Shown here: positions 51,202-60,435 of the stretch, one piece after another
Layout: every line of letters begins with the position of its first letter
Numbering within the stretch: the stretch's first letter is position 1
Assembly (NCBI GenBank): GCA_947168855.1
Contig: CAMVNO010000001.1
Coordinates: 387,077 to 451,076, forward strand
DNA: 64,000 nt
Reading direction: 5' to 3'
Origin: an uncultured Clostridia bacterium
GTDB lineage: Bacteria > Bacillota > Clostridia > Christensenellales > CAG-138
Program-made: the position numbers and the translations under genes
Notes under the pieces: generated by a model
What the model saw: the letters and a program-made list of their open reading frames with translations, nothing else
What the model was told of the DNA's origin: nothing
Databases searched by the model: none

Positions 51202-52434
51202 TCAGACTTCAAACGCCCATTTGCCGCGCCGGAAGATCGGCACGATCCTGCCGTCAAATGTGACCGCGTCAATGTCCAGTCCCTCGTAGCCGATCATGAA
51301 GTCGACGTGCTCCATCGAGTCGTTGATGCCGAGCTTCCGGCACTCTTCCAGCGTCTTATCCTCGAAGCCCCGGATCGTGTCGGCAAAGCCCATGCCCAGC
51401 GCCAGATGGCAGGCGGCATTCTCGTCGAACAGCGTGTCGTAAAACAGCAGACCGGATTCGGCGATCGGGGAGTTCACGGGAACCAGCGCGCACTCGCCCA
51501 GATAGGCTGCACCCTCGTCCATCGAAATCATCTGCTCCAGCAGCGCCTGGTTCTTCTCTGCCTTGACCTCGACGGCCTTACCGTTTTCAAAGCGGACCGA
51601 GAAGTTCTCGATCAGCTCGCCGTTGTAGGACAGGGGCTTGGTGGCATAGACGATACCCTCCGCCTTGCCGCGCATCGGGGAGGTGAAGCATTCCTCGGTG
51701 GGAATGTTGGGGTTGAAGAATACGCCTCTGCCCTTGGTGCGGTCGCCGCCGCCCTTAAAGATGGCTTCGGGGATCATGCCGACGCGCAGATCGGTGCCGT
51801 TGTCGCCCCGGTAGCGGAGCTCGGCAATGCCGAGACCGTTGAGATACTCACAGCGGTCGTTCAGATCCTTATCGTGGGCTTCCCATTCCGCCACGGGATC
51901 CTCGGTCACGCGGGAGGTAAAGAGGATGGCTTCCCACAGCTTTTCGATCGCCCTCCCCTTCGGCAGTTCGGGGAAGAGCTTCTTCGCCCATGCCGCGCCG
52001 GGCACGGCCGCGATGCACCACTGGTATTTGTTTTCCATCTCGTCTTGGAAAGGCTTGACAATGGGCCAGCGTTTGCGATTGGCTTTCGCCATCTTTGCCT
52101 GGTTGATGCCCTTCAGACCGTCCGGATCCGAGGAATCCAGGAAGATCGTGCAGGGCAGCGTGTCGATGTAATGCCGAAGCCGTGCCTTCTCCCATTCCTC
52201 AACCTTCGCCATCGCGGTGACGGTCTGGTGACGGACATGCAGCTTCGCCAGCGGCTGATGTCTGAACTCCACCTTGACTGTCCGGGCGCCTGCCTTGTAG
52301 CATTCGTCCACCAGCAGCTCGACAAACTTGGGCTGGTCGAGTTCGCAGGCGATGCGAACATCCTGTCCCTTTTGGATGTTGACGCCCTTTCGGGCAATCA
52401 GCTTTGCATACTTGCGAAGTACGGTTTGTTTCAT
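51202..52434 (-). CDS. M29 family aminopeptidase
   Basis: A 410-residue metallo-aminopeptidase of the thermophilic M29 family (AmpS/PepS). It starts KQTVLRKYAKLIARKGVNIQ and carries DLRVGMIPEAIFKGGG, PTEECFTSPMRGKAEG (with the metal-binding Glu), GAAYLGECALVP and SMEHVDFMIGYEG. It has a short gap (28 bases) after the DUF4129 gene and may be cotranscribed. Cytosolic peptide turnover is the likely role. Confidence 0.93.
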   Translation of the reverse strand: MKQTVLRKYAKLIARKGVNIQKGQDVRIACELDQPKFVELLVDECYKAGARTVKVEFRHQPLAKLHVRHQTVTAMAKVEEWEKARLRHYIDTLPCTIFLDSSDPDGLKGINQAKMAKANRKRWPIVKPFQDEMENKYQWCIAAVPGAAWAKKLFPELPKGRAIEKLWEAILFTSRVTEDPVAEWEAHDKDLNDRCEYLNGLGIAELRYRGDNGTDLRVGMIPEAIFKGGGDRTKGRGVFFNPNIPTEECFTSPMRGKAEGIVYATKPLSYNGELIENFSVRFENGKAVEVKAEKNQALLEQMISMDEGAAYLGECALVPVNSPIAESGLLFYDTLFDENAACHLALGMGFADTIRGFEDKTLEECRKLGINDSMEHVDFMIGYEGLDIDAVTFDGRIVPIFRRGKWAFEV

Positions 52435-52462
52435 GTTGCATATCTCCTTTTTTATTACTGTT

Positions 52463-53779
52463 TTACTGCGCTGCGCCTTTCAGGTCTTTGCCTTTAATCA
52501 ACGTCAAACAGTGTTTAGCCTCTTCCGCCTGCTCAGATGTGACGGCGTCTGGATTGCCGTAGCGAGCAGCGATATACACTTCACGCAGAGCCGCGTTCTC
52601 CGGTATTTTCAGATGTTCCGACGTGTTTTCCAACACGTCCTCCGAAGTGTCGCATGGGAATACCTTAACACCGGAAGAACGGATATACTGCAGATACGAC
52701 CGGTACGCTTTACGGATCTTATTGACGTTTGTCGGGAGTGTCGACTCGCCGGTTTGACGGCGTGAATACGTTTCACGCGGCAATCTTTCGATGTGCTCGT
52801 GCGCAAGCTTTGCCTTCTCATTGCCTTTCTGTCTGCCGCGTATCTGTCTTATCGCGATATAAATCAAAGCCAATACCAAAATCGCGATCAGGATCCACAG
52901 CCAGGCTTCACTCGAAATGCGGACATGGGGATTTGTACCTGTTCCCGCATCGATGCTCTGACCCGGCTCCCTCGCGTCCCGCAGGTTAATCGGATCCTCG
53001 ATTTCCTTGACGGCGTCAAAGTCTTCATCGGGAATAAAGACGCCGGACTCGTCGTTTTGCGGCGAAAACAGATGGATCAGCCAATTCAAAGCTTGCGTAA
53101 TCTTCGCAATGATCCACGTAAAAACGGGTACCGCACCGCGCAGCAGGAAAAACGCGAAGATGAGGACCAACGGCAGAGCAACAACGTTCGCGGCGTCGAC
53201 GAGCCGCATTTTTGCCGGAGCGCCGGTGCTCAAGCGCATGCCGCGCAGCGAGAACACTGTCAATATGAAGAAGAAAAGACCGAACACCTCTCCCCCGAAA
53301 AGCGTGTTGCCGTACCACGCCTCATTGCCGAAGTGATAGATGATCAGCAGGCACGTCAGGATCAGCGCGAGAACGAACAGCAGCCGGCAACGCCGTCTGT
53401 ATACGTCGATGTACACGTCAAAACTCCCGACCGTCATATAAATCACATAGTAAACCCATGCTGCGGCGTGGATCAGTACGGTCAGTTCCGGCGTGCTCAT
53501 GAAAAAGCTTATACCGGGCAAAAGGGCCAGGATAAAGCGCAGAAAGGCGTTGTTGATGCGTACGATCAGGAATCCGATGGCAAAACACGCACCGACAAGG
53601 ATCAGCAGTTGGGTCAGCCAGGGCGCGATCATGTTTGACACCACGCCGTAAACGCCCTTTTCCGTTGACACATTATACTCTACGGAAAGTGTCAAAACAG
53701 CGAGCATGTAATAGTATAAGCTCATTTCCGCGCAGACGCGCATCGGAGCAAACAGCTTTGAAACACTGATCTTTTTCAT
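52463..53779 (-). CDS. DUF4129-like membrane protein
   Basis: A 438-residue protein with about seven membrane helices up to residue 235, a short extracytoplasmic loop, a further helix (WLWILIAILVLALIYIAI) and a cytosolic C-terminal domain. The end (RKAYRSYLQYIRSSGV and NAALREVYIAARYGN) resembles the DUF4129 domain that accompanies MoxR/DUF58 pairs. No transglutaminase domain is present, unlike the common four-gene set. The start is four bases inside the end of the DUF58 gene. The function of such loci is not established. Confidence 0.8.
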   Translation of the reverse strand: MKKISVSKLFAPMRVCAEMSLYYYMLAVLTLSVEYNVSTEKGVYGVVSNMIAPWLTQLLILVGACFAIGFLIVRINNAFLRFILALLPGISFFMSTPELTVLIHAAAWVYYVIYMTVGSFDVYIDVYRRRCRLLFVLALILTCLLIIYHFGNEAWYGNTLFGGEVFGLFFFILTVFSLRGMRLSTGAPAKMRLVDAANVVALPLVLIFAFFLLRGAVPVFTWIIAKITQALNWLIHLFSPQNDESGVFIPDEDFDAVKEIEDPINLRDAREPGQSIDAGTGTNPHVRISSEAWLWILIAILVLALIYIAIRQIRGRQKGNEKAKLAHEHIERLPRETYSRRQTGESTLPTNVNKIRKAYRSYLQYIRSSGVKVFPCDTSEDVLENTSEHLKIPENAALREVYIAARYGNPDAVTSEQAEEAKHCLTLIKGKDLKGAAQ

Positions 53780-54831
53780 TGCGCCGCCTCTCCCGTTTCA
53801 TTCGGGATCATCACGATCGGTCTGCTGTCGACATGGCTTCCGAGGTAATCTATCAAAGCGTTTTCTTCCGGCCCTGCGGCAGGAGTAATGACGATATAGC
53901 GGCTGTTGCTGCGCCTGCGGCGTACGCAGCGGTCTATCAGGCTGCCAAAGCTCGTGAATCCCGCAAGCCTTGAGATACCGATCCTGCGAAGGATGTAAAA
54001 CAGATGCTCCCTTCCCATCCCCTCATGCACGGACAGCAGATCGCCGTTCGTCATCAGCTCATACGGGATCTTCGCTTCTTCGAGCTGTTCACAGACCGTC
54101 CGGACAAGCTTGAGGCAGTTCTCCAGCTGCGGACGCAGCGAGCTGTACATATTCACCAGAATGGTGACGACGCGATCGCTGGTATAATCGTTTACACGCA
54201 CCATCAGCCTGCCGGCTTTGGCCGTCTGCTTCCACGAGATCTGCTTCATAGGCTCGCGGCCCGTGTACTCACGGTAGCCGAGAAACATCGTGGGGTCGTC
54301 CATGATGAACCGCCTGACAGATACTTCTCCCATCTCGCCCCCGGAGATCGCAAGCTCCCCTGCACCGTATTTTTGGGACGTGCAGACGATCCTTTTATAG
54401 ATTCTCCCGTTGCCCATGATCGGAAAAAGCCCCAGAAAATCGCCGGTCTCCAGAAAATACTGACCGAGATCGTGCATGCCCCGTCCGTTCAGCGAAAAAC
54501 GCAGTTTCCCGCTGAATTGGCTGTGCGCCGGCAGGTAAAAATGATGCTTTACGCTTGTGCCCGCGTCATACACGCTGACATGCACCCGGCTGTATTCCTT
54601 ATCCTCACAGACGGTCACGTCGTTCCCAAGATACAGCGTGAATCCCACGAACAGCAGCGGCAGCCGATACGGATTACGGACAGAATAATACAGCGTCGCC
54701 GTTTCGCCGGGTTCCACAAGCGTTGTATCCAGGTCAAACTCCACCTGAAGCTTGCGTTTGTTGCCCCAAACGCTGATGCCTTCGATTGCAAGAACGATTA
54801 TAACGATCAGAAACAGTACTGTTGTAACCAT
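53776..54831 (-). CDS. DUF58 family protein
   Basis: A 351-residue protein with an N-terminal membrane helix (TTVLFLIVIIVLAIEGISV) and a von Willebrand A-like domain. The DUF58 block PTMFLGYREYTGREPMKQIS, then WKQTAKAGRLMVRVNDYTSD, is clear. It sits between MoxR and the DUF4129 protein, with overlapping ends. Such proteins work with MoxR ATPases in assembling or maturing other complexes. Confidence 0.88.
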   Translation of the reverse strand: MVTTVLFLIVIIVLAIEGISVWGNKRKLQVEFDLDTTLVEPGETATLYYSVRNPYRLPLLFVGFTLYLGNDVTVCEDKEYSRVHVSVYDAGTSVKHHFYLPAHSQFSGKLRFSLNGRGMHDLGQYFLETGDFLGLFPIMGNGRIYKRIVCTSQKYGAGELAISGGEMGEVSVRRFIMDDPTMFLGYREYTGREPMKQISWKQTAKAGRLMVRVNDYTSDRVVTILVNMYSSLRPQLENCLKLVRTVCEQLEEAKIPYELMTNGDLLSVHEGMGREHLFYILRRIGISRLAGFTSFGSLIDRCVRRRRSNSRYIVITPAAGPEENALIDYLGSHVDSRPIVMIPNETGEAAQ

Positions 54832-54832
54832 A

Positions 54833-55768
54833 TCACTCGAGCGGCACTTTGATGTCTTCTATCAGCTTTTCCATGAAGTTCACATTGTTGCTGTGTCTGC
54901 TGCTCGTGAGCATGATGCGGTGCGGAAGGACGTAAAGGGCTTCTTTTCTGACGTCTTCGGGTATAACGTAATCGCGGCCCTGCATTGCGGCGTAGATCTG
55001 GCTCGCGCGGTAAAGCGCAAGTGAACCGCGCGTGGATACGCCGTTGGTGATATTCTCGTCCGTACGCGTACGCTGAACGATATCCATGATATAGCCGGCA
55101 ACGTCGTCGCTGACACGGATCTCCGCAAAGTCTGCACGAAGCGCCGCGATCTCTTCACTGCCGATGATCGGCTGTATATCCTCAAGAAGTTGCTTGGAGT
55201 CCGGGCGACGGAGAACGGAGATTTCCTGATCGCGGGTCATGTAACCGAGCTTCAGACGCATGAAAAAGCGGTCCATCTGCGCTTCGGGCAGCGGAAACGT
55301 TCCGTAGGATTCAATAGGATTCTGCGTAGCCATGACCATGTAGGGCTCAGTCATCTTGTAACTCTTGCCGTCGACGGAGATCTGCTTTTCCTCCATTACC
55401 TCAAGCAGCGCAGACTGGCTGCGCGGCGTTGCGCGGTTAATCTCATCGGCAAGAATGATCTGCGCGAAGAGCGGGCCCGGACGGAACTCGAACTCGCCGG
55501 TCTTCTGATTGAAGAAGTTGATACCGGTAAGGTCCGACGGCAGCAGATCCGGAGTAAACTGAATACGGCGGAACGCACCGTCTATACTGCGGGAAAAGGC
55601 ACGCAGCAGCATGGTCTTTCCCGTGCCCGGCACGTCCTCCAGCAGAACGTGACCGGATGCTATGAGGCTGATCGCAAGCTGCTCGATCGCCTCATCCTTA
55701 CCGATGATGATGCGGCTGCAGTTTTTCACGATGTCATTTCTGAATTTAACAAACGCTTCCGTATTCAT
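54833..55768 (-). CDS. MoxR family AAA ATPase
   Basis: A 311-residue AAA+ chaperone-like ATPase. Walker A is EDVPGTGKTMLLRAF, Walker B is ILADEINRATPRSQSALLEVM, and the sensor-1 region ATQNPIESYGTFPLPEAQ is characteristic of MoxR. It is first in the MoxR-DUF58-DUF4129 operon and driven by a consensus promoter at 55805-55833. Confidence 0.93.
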   Translation of the reverse strand: MNTEAFVKFRNDIVKNCSRIIIGKDEAIEQLAISLIASGHVLLEDVPGTGKTMLLRAFSRSIDGAFRRIQFTPDLLPSDLTGINFFNQKTGEFEFRPGPLFAQIILADEINRATPRSQSALLEVMEEKQISVDGKSYKMTEPYMVMATQNPIESYGTFPLPEAQMDRFFMRLKLGYMTRDQEISVLRRPDSKQLLEDIQPIIGSEEIAALRADFAEIRVSDDVAGYIMDIVQRTRTDENITNGVSTRGSLALYRASQIYAAMQGRDYVIPEDVRKEALYVLPHRIMLTSSRHSNNVNFMEKLIEDIKVPLE

Positions 55769-55804
55769 TTTTATTCTCCTTAAAGCATTGATATATGATT
55801 ATTC

Positions 55805-55833
55805 AGTATATGCTAGAATTGGAAATGCGTCAA
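55805..55833 (-). promoter_or_regulatory. Promoter of the moxR operon
   Basis: Minus-strand TTGACG (55828-55833) and TATACT (55805-55810), 17-base spacer. Confidence 0.82.
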
Positions 55834-55911
55834 TATCAGTCTGCCGTATATTTGCTGCTTATCCGCACTGACCTGTCATTTTCTCTGCAGGTTCGCAAGA
55901 GAATTGCCTTG

Positions 55912-55945
55912 CAAAAAAGGATCCCGCGCAACAAGCACGGGATCC
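55912..55945 (-). terminator. Terminator upstream of the moxR promoter
   Basis: Minus-strand stem GGATCCCG / CGGGATCC with a 12-base loop and TTTTTT. It lies upstream of the moxR promoter, not at a gene end. Confidence 0.85.
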
Positions 55946-55960
55946 CTCTTCAGTGATTAC

Positions 55961-55989
55961 AGTATAGCACGTTCGGCAGAGGAATTCAA
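55961..55989 (-). promoter_or_regulatory. Orphan promoter ahead of a terminator
   Basis: Minus-strand TTGAAT (55984-55989) and TATACT (55961-55966), 17-base spacer. Transcripts would end about 45 bases later at the terminator 55912-55945. Confidence 0.68.
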
Positions 55990-56055
55990 GTCTTTCCTTT
56001 TTTGTCAGATACGGTTATGATAAGCAGGAAGCAGAAGCCGAAAGGAGAACGAAAC

Positions 56056-56628
56056 ATGCTGTATCACGCATCGCAGACGCCCGGGATCGCAATGCTTGAA
56101 CCGCGCACCTCCAATGAGGGCGTGCCGCGCATCTATTTTTCGGACAAGCGCGAAAACGTGCTGGTGTATCTGTCCAACGCAGTTGAAAAGACCTGCCGCG
56201 AGGACGGGTTCGTCCATACCGGCAAGTGGCAGAAATGGGCGACCTACGGCTTCGCGAAGGACGGACTTCTGCATTTTTCGGAGTATTACGAAAACGCGCT
56301 TGCGGACACCTATGCAGGCGTGCAAAGCTATATCTATACGGTCGAGCCGTCCGAAGCCGTGATTCCGTTTGAGAAGATCCGCAGCTGCTTCTATGCCGAA
56401 ACGCCGCAGCGGGTCGCCTCGTGCGAGATCGTGCCGGACGCGTTGGAAGCGCTCCTGAAAGCCGAGCGCGAAGGCAAAATCGTCATCACCCGTTTTTCCG
56501 AGCTTTCCGAACGCAAGCTCGAATGGATCCGCCAAACGACGTTCGACGAATACCGGAACGCTGCCGACGCGCCGGATTACCGGTATTTTCTCAAAAAGAA
56601 ATATCCGTTTCTCGAAACCGAAGCATAA
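56056..56628 (+). CDS. Hypothetical protein, 190 aa
   Basis: An unnamed protein. It begins MLYHASQTPGIAMLEPRTSN and has VPRIYFSDKRENVLVYLSN near residues 22-40. The first part vaguely resembles ADP-ribosyltransferase-fold or RES-type proteins (LYHAS...P...YFS), but I cannot confirm a catalytic set. AAAGGAG lies eight bases before the ATG at 56056; the upstream frame is rejected. It has no signal peptide and no partner gene. Confidence 0.72.
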   Translation: MLYHASQTPGIAMLEPRTSNEGVPRIYFSDKRENVLVYLSNAVEKTCREDGFVHTGKWQKWATYGFAKDGLLHFSEYYENALADTYAGVQSYIYTVEPSEAVIPFEKIRSCFYAETPQRVASCEIVPDALEALLKAEREGKIVITRFSELSERKLEWIRQTTFDEYRNAADAPDYRYFLKKKYPFLETEA

Positions 56629-56633
56629 ACAGC

Positions 56634-56665
56634 AAAAGTCCCGTGCCGAAGCACAGGACTTTTTG
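56634..56665. terminator. Bidirectional terminator between hypothetical gene and rpsI
   Basis: The stem AAAGTCC-GTGC / GCAC-GGACTTT with flanking A and T runs. Confidence 0.85.
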
Positions 56666-56675
56666 TTTGAGACAA

Positions 56676-57068
56676 TTATCTCTTGGAGAACTGGGGCGCA
56701 CGGCGGGCTGCATGCAGACCGTACTTTTTGCGTTCCTTCATTCTCGGATCGCGGGTCAAAAAGCCCGCTTTCTTCAGCGTGCCGCGAAGCTCCGGATCTG
56801 CGGAGAGCAGCGCGCGGGAAATGCCGTGACGGATCGCGCCCGCCTGGCCGGTCGTGCCGCCGCCGTAGACGTTCACGTTCACGTCGTATTTTTCGGAAAG
56901 GTTCGTGAGAACCAAGGGCGCACGGACGATCATCTTCAGGGTTTCGAGACCGAAATACTCCTCGATGTCACGCTTGTTGATCGTGATGTTGCCGGTGCCG
57001 GGGAGAAGACGAACGCGCGCGACGGACTTCTTGCGTCTGCCGGTGCCGATGTAAGCGATCTTTGCCAT
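56676..57068 (-). CDS. rpsI: 30S ribosomal protein S9
   Basis: A 130-residue S9 with [19 protein letters not shown] and the C-terminal tail [18 protein letters not shown] that touches tRNA in the P site. It follows rplM by 18 bases, the conserved L13-S9 pair. Confidence 0.97.
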   Translation of the reverse strand: MAKIAYIGTGRRKKSVARVRLLPGTGNITINKRDIEEYFGLETLKMIVRAPLVLTNLSEKYDVNVNVYGGGTTGQAGAIRHGISRALLSADPELRGTLKKAGFLTRDPRMKERKKYGLHAARRAPQFSKR

Positions 57069-57086
57069 AGTCGTTCTCCTTTCCGA

Positions 57087-57518
57087 TTACTTGAGCTCCA
57101 GCATCTCAGGCTGCTGTGCTTCGTGGTTGTGGTTCGGTCCTGCATAGACGCGAAGCTTCTTGAGCATCTTGTCGCCCAGCGGGCCTTTCGGCATCATGCG
57201 GCGGATGGATTCATAAACCGCGAACTCCGGCTTGGTCTGAAGCAGGGTGCGATAGTTGACCTCTCTGATTCCGCCCGGGAAACCGGTGTGGTGGATGTGG
57301 GTCTTCTGATCCAGCTTCTTGCCGGTCAGACGGACCTTCTCGGCGTTGATGATGATCACGTGATCACCGCAGTCAACGTGAGGCGTAAAGATGGGCTTGT
57401 GCTTACCGCGGAGAATCGCAGCAACTTGGCTGGACAGACGGCCAAGAACCATGTCCGTCGCATCCACGACATACCAGCTGCGCTCAACGGTTTCGCCCTT
57501 TGCCATATAAGACTTCAT
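57087..57518 (-). CDS. rplM: 50S ribosomal protein L13
   Basis: A 143-residue L13. It begins [20 protein letters not shown] with [20 protein letters not shown] and [20 protein letters not shown]. The start at 57518 follows GGAGGAATCGCC; the frame extends 62 codons upstream into the leader. Transcribed with rpsI. Confidence 0.97.
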   Translation of the reverse strand: MKSYMAKGETVERSWYVVDATDMVLGRLSSQVAAILRGKHKPIFTPHVDCGDHVIIINAEKVRLTGKKLDQKTHIHHTGFPGGIREVNYRTLLQTKPEFAVYESIRRMMPKGPLGDKMLKKLRVYAGPNHNHEAQQPEMLELK

Positions 57519-57608
57519 GGCGATTCCTCCGATATATAAATTTTGTAAATCTTTGCTGCATTCGGCGTTCTGATGTCGGGGCTGTGACGCAGTTCCACCC
57601 AATGGCAC
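57519..57608 (-). other. rplM 5' leader of about 90 bases
   Basis: A leader of this length is usual for L13-S9 operons, which in some Firmicutes bind L13. I see no hairpin strong enough to name an element. Confidence 0.4.
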
Positions 57609-57614
57609 TCGGTT

Positions 57615-57643
57615 ATAATAACAAAAAGAGCCCTGTCTGTCAA
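57615..57643 (-). promoter_or_regulatory. rplM-rpsI promoter
   Basis: Perfect minus-strand TTGACA (57638-57643) and TATTAT (57615-57620), 17-base spacer. Confidence 0.92.
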
Positions 57644-57732
57644 GCAATATTTTCAAGTATTTCGGTATATTTTTTTGCGCATCTGCGCAAATTAACCGTA
57701 TCAAACCGGCGATCAGCCGTTCGGAGGTGTCT

Positions 57733-57849
57733 ATGCCGCATCATACCGTTCTTTACCCCATCCATCCGCATGGCTGCGGCGGCGAAAAGCTGCCCGCGGA
57801 CCGCGAAACAAGAACGCCGGAGCACCCGGAGAAAGGCGTGCGCCCGTGA
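57733..57849 (+). CDS. Possible 38-aa leader peptide gene before spoVAC
   Basis: Starts at ATG 57733 behind CGGAGGTG (spacing four to five) and ends in a TGA that overlaps the GTG start of the SpoVAC gene (GTGA). The peptide is rich in Pro, His and Gly ([20 protein letters not shown]) with no family match. The good ribosome site and overlap suggest coupled translation of SpoVAC, which lacks a strong site of its own. Confidence 0.5.
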   Translation: MPHHTVLYPIHPHGCGGEKLPADRETRTPEHPEKGVRP

Positions 57850-58286
57850 AGCAGCCGTTCGACGCAAAAGCGTATCAAAAGGAGGTCGCGCGTCGCGCGC
57901 CGAAAAGTCCCGCCGCGCTGCAGTGTCTCAAGGCGTTCCTCGTCGGCGGACTGATCTGCGTGCTCGGGCAGGGCATCCACGACCTGGCGCTTCTGATCCC
58001 GCTTTCGGACAAGGACGCTTCCACGGTCAGCTCGATGACGCTGATCTTTCTCACCGCGCTTTTGACCGGTCTCGGCGTGTTCGACCGGATCGCGTCGTTT
58101 GCGGGCGCGGGCACGGTCGTGCCGATCACGGGCTTTGCGAACTCGATCGCCGCGCCTGCCATGGAATACCGCCCCGAGGGCTTCGTGCTCGGCGTCGGCG
58201 CAAAGCTCTTCACGATCGCCGGTCCGGTCCTCGTTTACGGGATCGGCGCTTCGATCCTCGTCGGTCTTCTCTCCCTGCTGTTCTGA
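57846..58286 (+). CDS. spoVAC: Stage V sporulation protein AC-like
   Basis: A 146-residue membrane protein of the SpoVAC family, part of the spore inner-membrane channel for dipicolinic acid. It has four predicted helices and the characteristic AFLVGGLICVLGQGIHDLA, GAGTVVPITGFANSIAAPAM and GAKLFTIAGPVLVYG. The start is GTG 57846, overlapping the upstream short ORF. spoVAD and spoVAE, its usual neighbours, are absent. Confidence 0.85.
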   Translation: MKQPFDAKAYQKEVARRAPKSPAALQCLKAFLVGGLICVLGQGIHDLALLIPLSDKDASTVSSMTLIFLTALLTGLGVFDRIASFAGAGTVVPITGFANSIAAPAMEYRPEGFVLGVGAKLFTIAGPVLVYGIGASILVGLLSLLF

Positions 58287-58385
58287 ATCGGCTCTCCCCT
58301 GTCCCGTCGCGTCATGTCCCTCGCGCGCGTTATGACTGACTGACGGGACGTCGCCCATTATCTTTTTACTATTATTATTTATTTC

Positions 58386-58481
58386 CCCCTCACCACACGG
58401 TGGGGGGTCCACCGTCACGCGAGGGAGGGGTCCACCGTCACACGGTGGAGGGGTACACCGTGACACGGCGCATGCCGTGTC
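58386..58481 (+). repeat. CACGGTGG/CCACCGTG repeat block
   Basis: Near-direct repeats of GTCCACCGTCAC and GTACACCGTGACAC with inverted CACGGTGG units fill the gap between SpoVAC and the HTH regulator gene, ending in palindrome GACACGGCGCATGCCGTGTC. Likely a dispersed intergenic repeat. Confidence 0.7.
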
Positions 58482-58485
58482 GCAG

Positions 58486-58512
58486 AAGAAGCGGGATCGC
58501 TCCCGTTTCTGT
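58486..58512 (-). terminator. Terminator-like hairpin after the HTH-TPR gene
   Basis: Minus-strand AGAAACGGGA / TCCCGCTTCT stem followed by TCT; the T-run is poor. Confidence 0.45.
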
Positions 58513-58522
58513 ATTTCGCGTT

Positions 58523-59548
58523 TTATGCGCGCGCTTTCAGCCGCTCGATCTCACGGCGGACGGAATCCACCGTTTCTCCGCTTGCGGTGTTCCAGTCCTC
58601 CCTGAGAATCGTGATCTCACGTTCGAGCGCTTCGATCCCACGATGATAATTGCCCGTGCGCTCGCATACCTGCGCGATCGCTTCCAGCGCGTCCACCATC
58701 CGCGGCGGCTTCTGGATCTCCATCGCTTTTTCGTACATGGCGATCGCCTGCTCGAATTGCCCTGCGCGGGCATACACGTCGCCCATGGACAGCCAGACCA
58801 TCCACTCGCCGGCATACGTTTCGCACATGCGGTTCCAATGCTGCACGGCAAGATCCCGATTCCCCGCGAACCATTCGATATTGCCCTCATAGAGCGGCAC
58901 GCGGAAGGTCATTTCGTGCTTTGCCATTTCCTTCACCGCTTCCCGCGCCTCGTCAAAGCGCTGGTCGTCGATCAGAAGATCCATCAGATACAGATACGCG
59001 CGTGATGCGTCCGGATGCGCCTTCAGGTGCGCTTTCCAGAACTCGATTCCCCTGTGATGTGTCCAGCAGTACCAGTCCGCGCCGCGTCCGCCCATGGCGT
59101 CATACAGCTCGCCGTACGCGATGCGGTTATAGGGATCGCGGCGGATCGCTTCCTTTGCGGCAAGCTCGGCGCGTTCTCTGCACTGCTTGGCAAGGTGGTT
59201 CTCCATGTCCGCAAGCAATGCGTAGGGCTTCGGGTTATCCGGCTCCTTCATGCCTTTCTCGATCAAAAACCGCCGTTCGGTCTCGACGACTGCGGGATCG
59301 AACACCTTGACGTCCCAGATCATGTTCTGGATGCGGTCCATGCGCGTGTCGTCGGAAAGCGCGAACAGCGCGTCGATCGTGACGCCGAAATATGCGGAGA
59401 TCTCCGGCAGGAGGGAGATGTCCGGCAGCGTTTCGCCGCGTTCCCAGCGGCTGACCGCCTGCCCCGTCACGCCTAAGCTTGCCGCGACGGTCTCCTGCGT
59501 GAGCCCGCGCGCCGTGCGGAGCTCCTTGAACTGTTTTCCGAATTCCAT
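58523..59548 (-). CDS. XRE-family HTH regulator with TPR-like domain
   Basis: A 341-residue protein. The N-terminal Cro/CI helix-turn-helix is FKELRTARGLTQETVAASLG, then TGQAVSRWERGETLPDISLL. From about 110 to 320 there are TPR-like helix pairs (residues ALLADMENHLAKQCRERAEL, then MGDVYARAGQFEQAIAMYEK). This layout is that of peptide-sensing or quorum-linked regulators in Firmicutes, though no peptide gene is next to it. The start at 59548 has AGGAGG eight bases upstream. Confidence 0.86.
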   Translation of the reverse strand: MEFGKQFKELRTARGLTQETVAASLGVTGQAVSRWERGETLPDISLLPEISAYFGVTIDALFALSDDTRMDRIQNMIWDVKVFDPAVVETERRFLIEKGMKEPDNPKPYALLADMENHLAKQCRERAELAAKEAIRRDPYNRIAYGELYDAMGGRGADWYCWTHHRGIEFWKAHLKAHPDASRAYLYLMDLLIDDQRFDEAREAVKEMAKHEMTFRVPLYEGNIEWFAGNRDLAVQHWNRMCETYAGEWMVWLSMGDVYARAGQFEQAIAMYEKAMEIQKPPRMVDALEAIAQVCERTGNYHRGIEALEREITILREDWNTASGETVDSVRREIERLKARA

Positions 59549-59644
59549 TGTTGTTTCCTCCTGTTTCGTTCTGTACACAGGATAGCAAAACGGCGCTGCT
59601 TGATAAAGCGCGCCGTTCAAGAGTTCATTCAACCCGCAGTTGGA

Positions 59645-60391
59645 TCATCCGCCGATCATCACGCCGGCGTTGCCCAAAAGTAGGAGACGCAGAACGCCGA
59701 CAAGGATGAGATGCGCAGGATAGTAGATGTAAAACAGCCACTTCATGCCCTTCCAAGTGCCGCGCTTGCCGTTATAGAGCCGCAGCAGCGGGATCGACAG
59801 CGCGGTGCACAGCTGCAGAACGCCGTAGATCTTGTCAATGAAGAAGAAATAGACGAGCGCATACGCCGCCGTCCAGACCATCATCCAGATCATGCGCTTT
59901 GCAAAGCTTTCGCGCTTGCCCCAAAAGTACAGGATCGCCATGACCGCAATGCAAGACCAGTCGGAAGGAAAGCTGACCGCAAGGATCGGCACGAGCAGCA
60001 GGAACTTCAGCCACGTTTTGAGATCCGAATCAAAGAGGCGGATCGCCATCAGTCCCCAGAACAGCGACCAAATGACGCTCGTCTGATTGAATACGCTCTT
60101 TACAAACGGCAGGAAAGATATGCCGAATGCAAAGCAGTAGGCAAAATGCGAGATGAAGGCAAACAGCAGCAGCCGCAGGGCGTATTTTTTGAAATCGTGC
60201 GTATGCAGATAGCCTTCCGCAATAAAGAACCACATGATCGGCGCGGTGATGCGGCCGATCGCGTGCAGCGCCAGAAGCCACGGCATATGCTGGTATCCCG
60301 GGAACAGGATCCAGAGCACATGGTCCAGGGTCATCGCTGCGATCGCGATAAGCTTCAATGCGTTACCGGTCAGTCCGTGCGTCTTATCCAT
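59645..60391 (-). CDS. TraX family membrane protein
   Basis: A 248-residue protein with seven to eight membrane helices and the TraX-type N-terminus LTGNALKLIAIAAMTLDHVL, plus GRITAPIMWFFIAEGY and FYIYYPAHLILVGVLRLLLL at the end. TraX acetylates conjugative pilin in F plasmids, but chromosomal copies in Firmicutes are free of conjugation genes and their substrate is unknown. No transfer genes are nearby. Confidence 0.88.
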   Translation of the reverse strand: MDKTHGLTGNALKLIAIAAMTLDHVLWILFPGYQHMPWLLALHAIGRITAPIMWFFIAEGYLHTHDFKKYALRLLLFAFISHFAYCFAFGISFLPFVKSVFNQTSVIWSLFWGLMAIRLFDSDLKTWLKFLLLVPILAVSFPSDWSCIAVMAILYFWGKRESFAKRMIWMMVWTAAYALVYFFFIDKIYGVLQLCTALSIPLLRLYNGKRGTWKGMKWLFYIYYPAHLILVGVLRLLLLGNAGVMIGG

Positions 60392-60435
60392 GCCGCAGCT
60401 TGTTCGTCTCCTTTCCCGTCTGTACGATCATGCAA

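Noticed and set aside
59645..60391. TraX as evidence of a conjugative element
   Set aside because: No transfer, relaxase or integrase genes are in the window; chromosomal TraX homologues are common.
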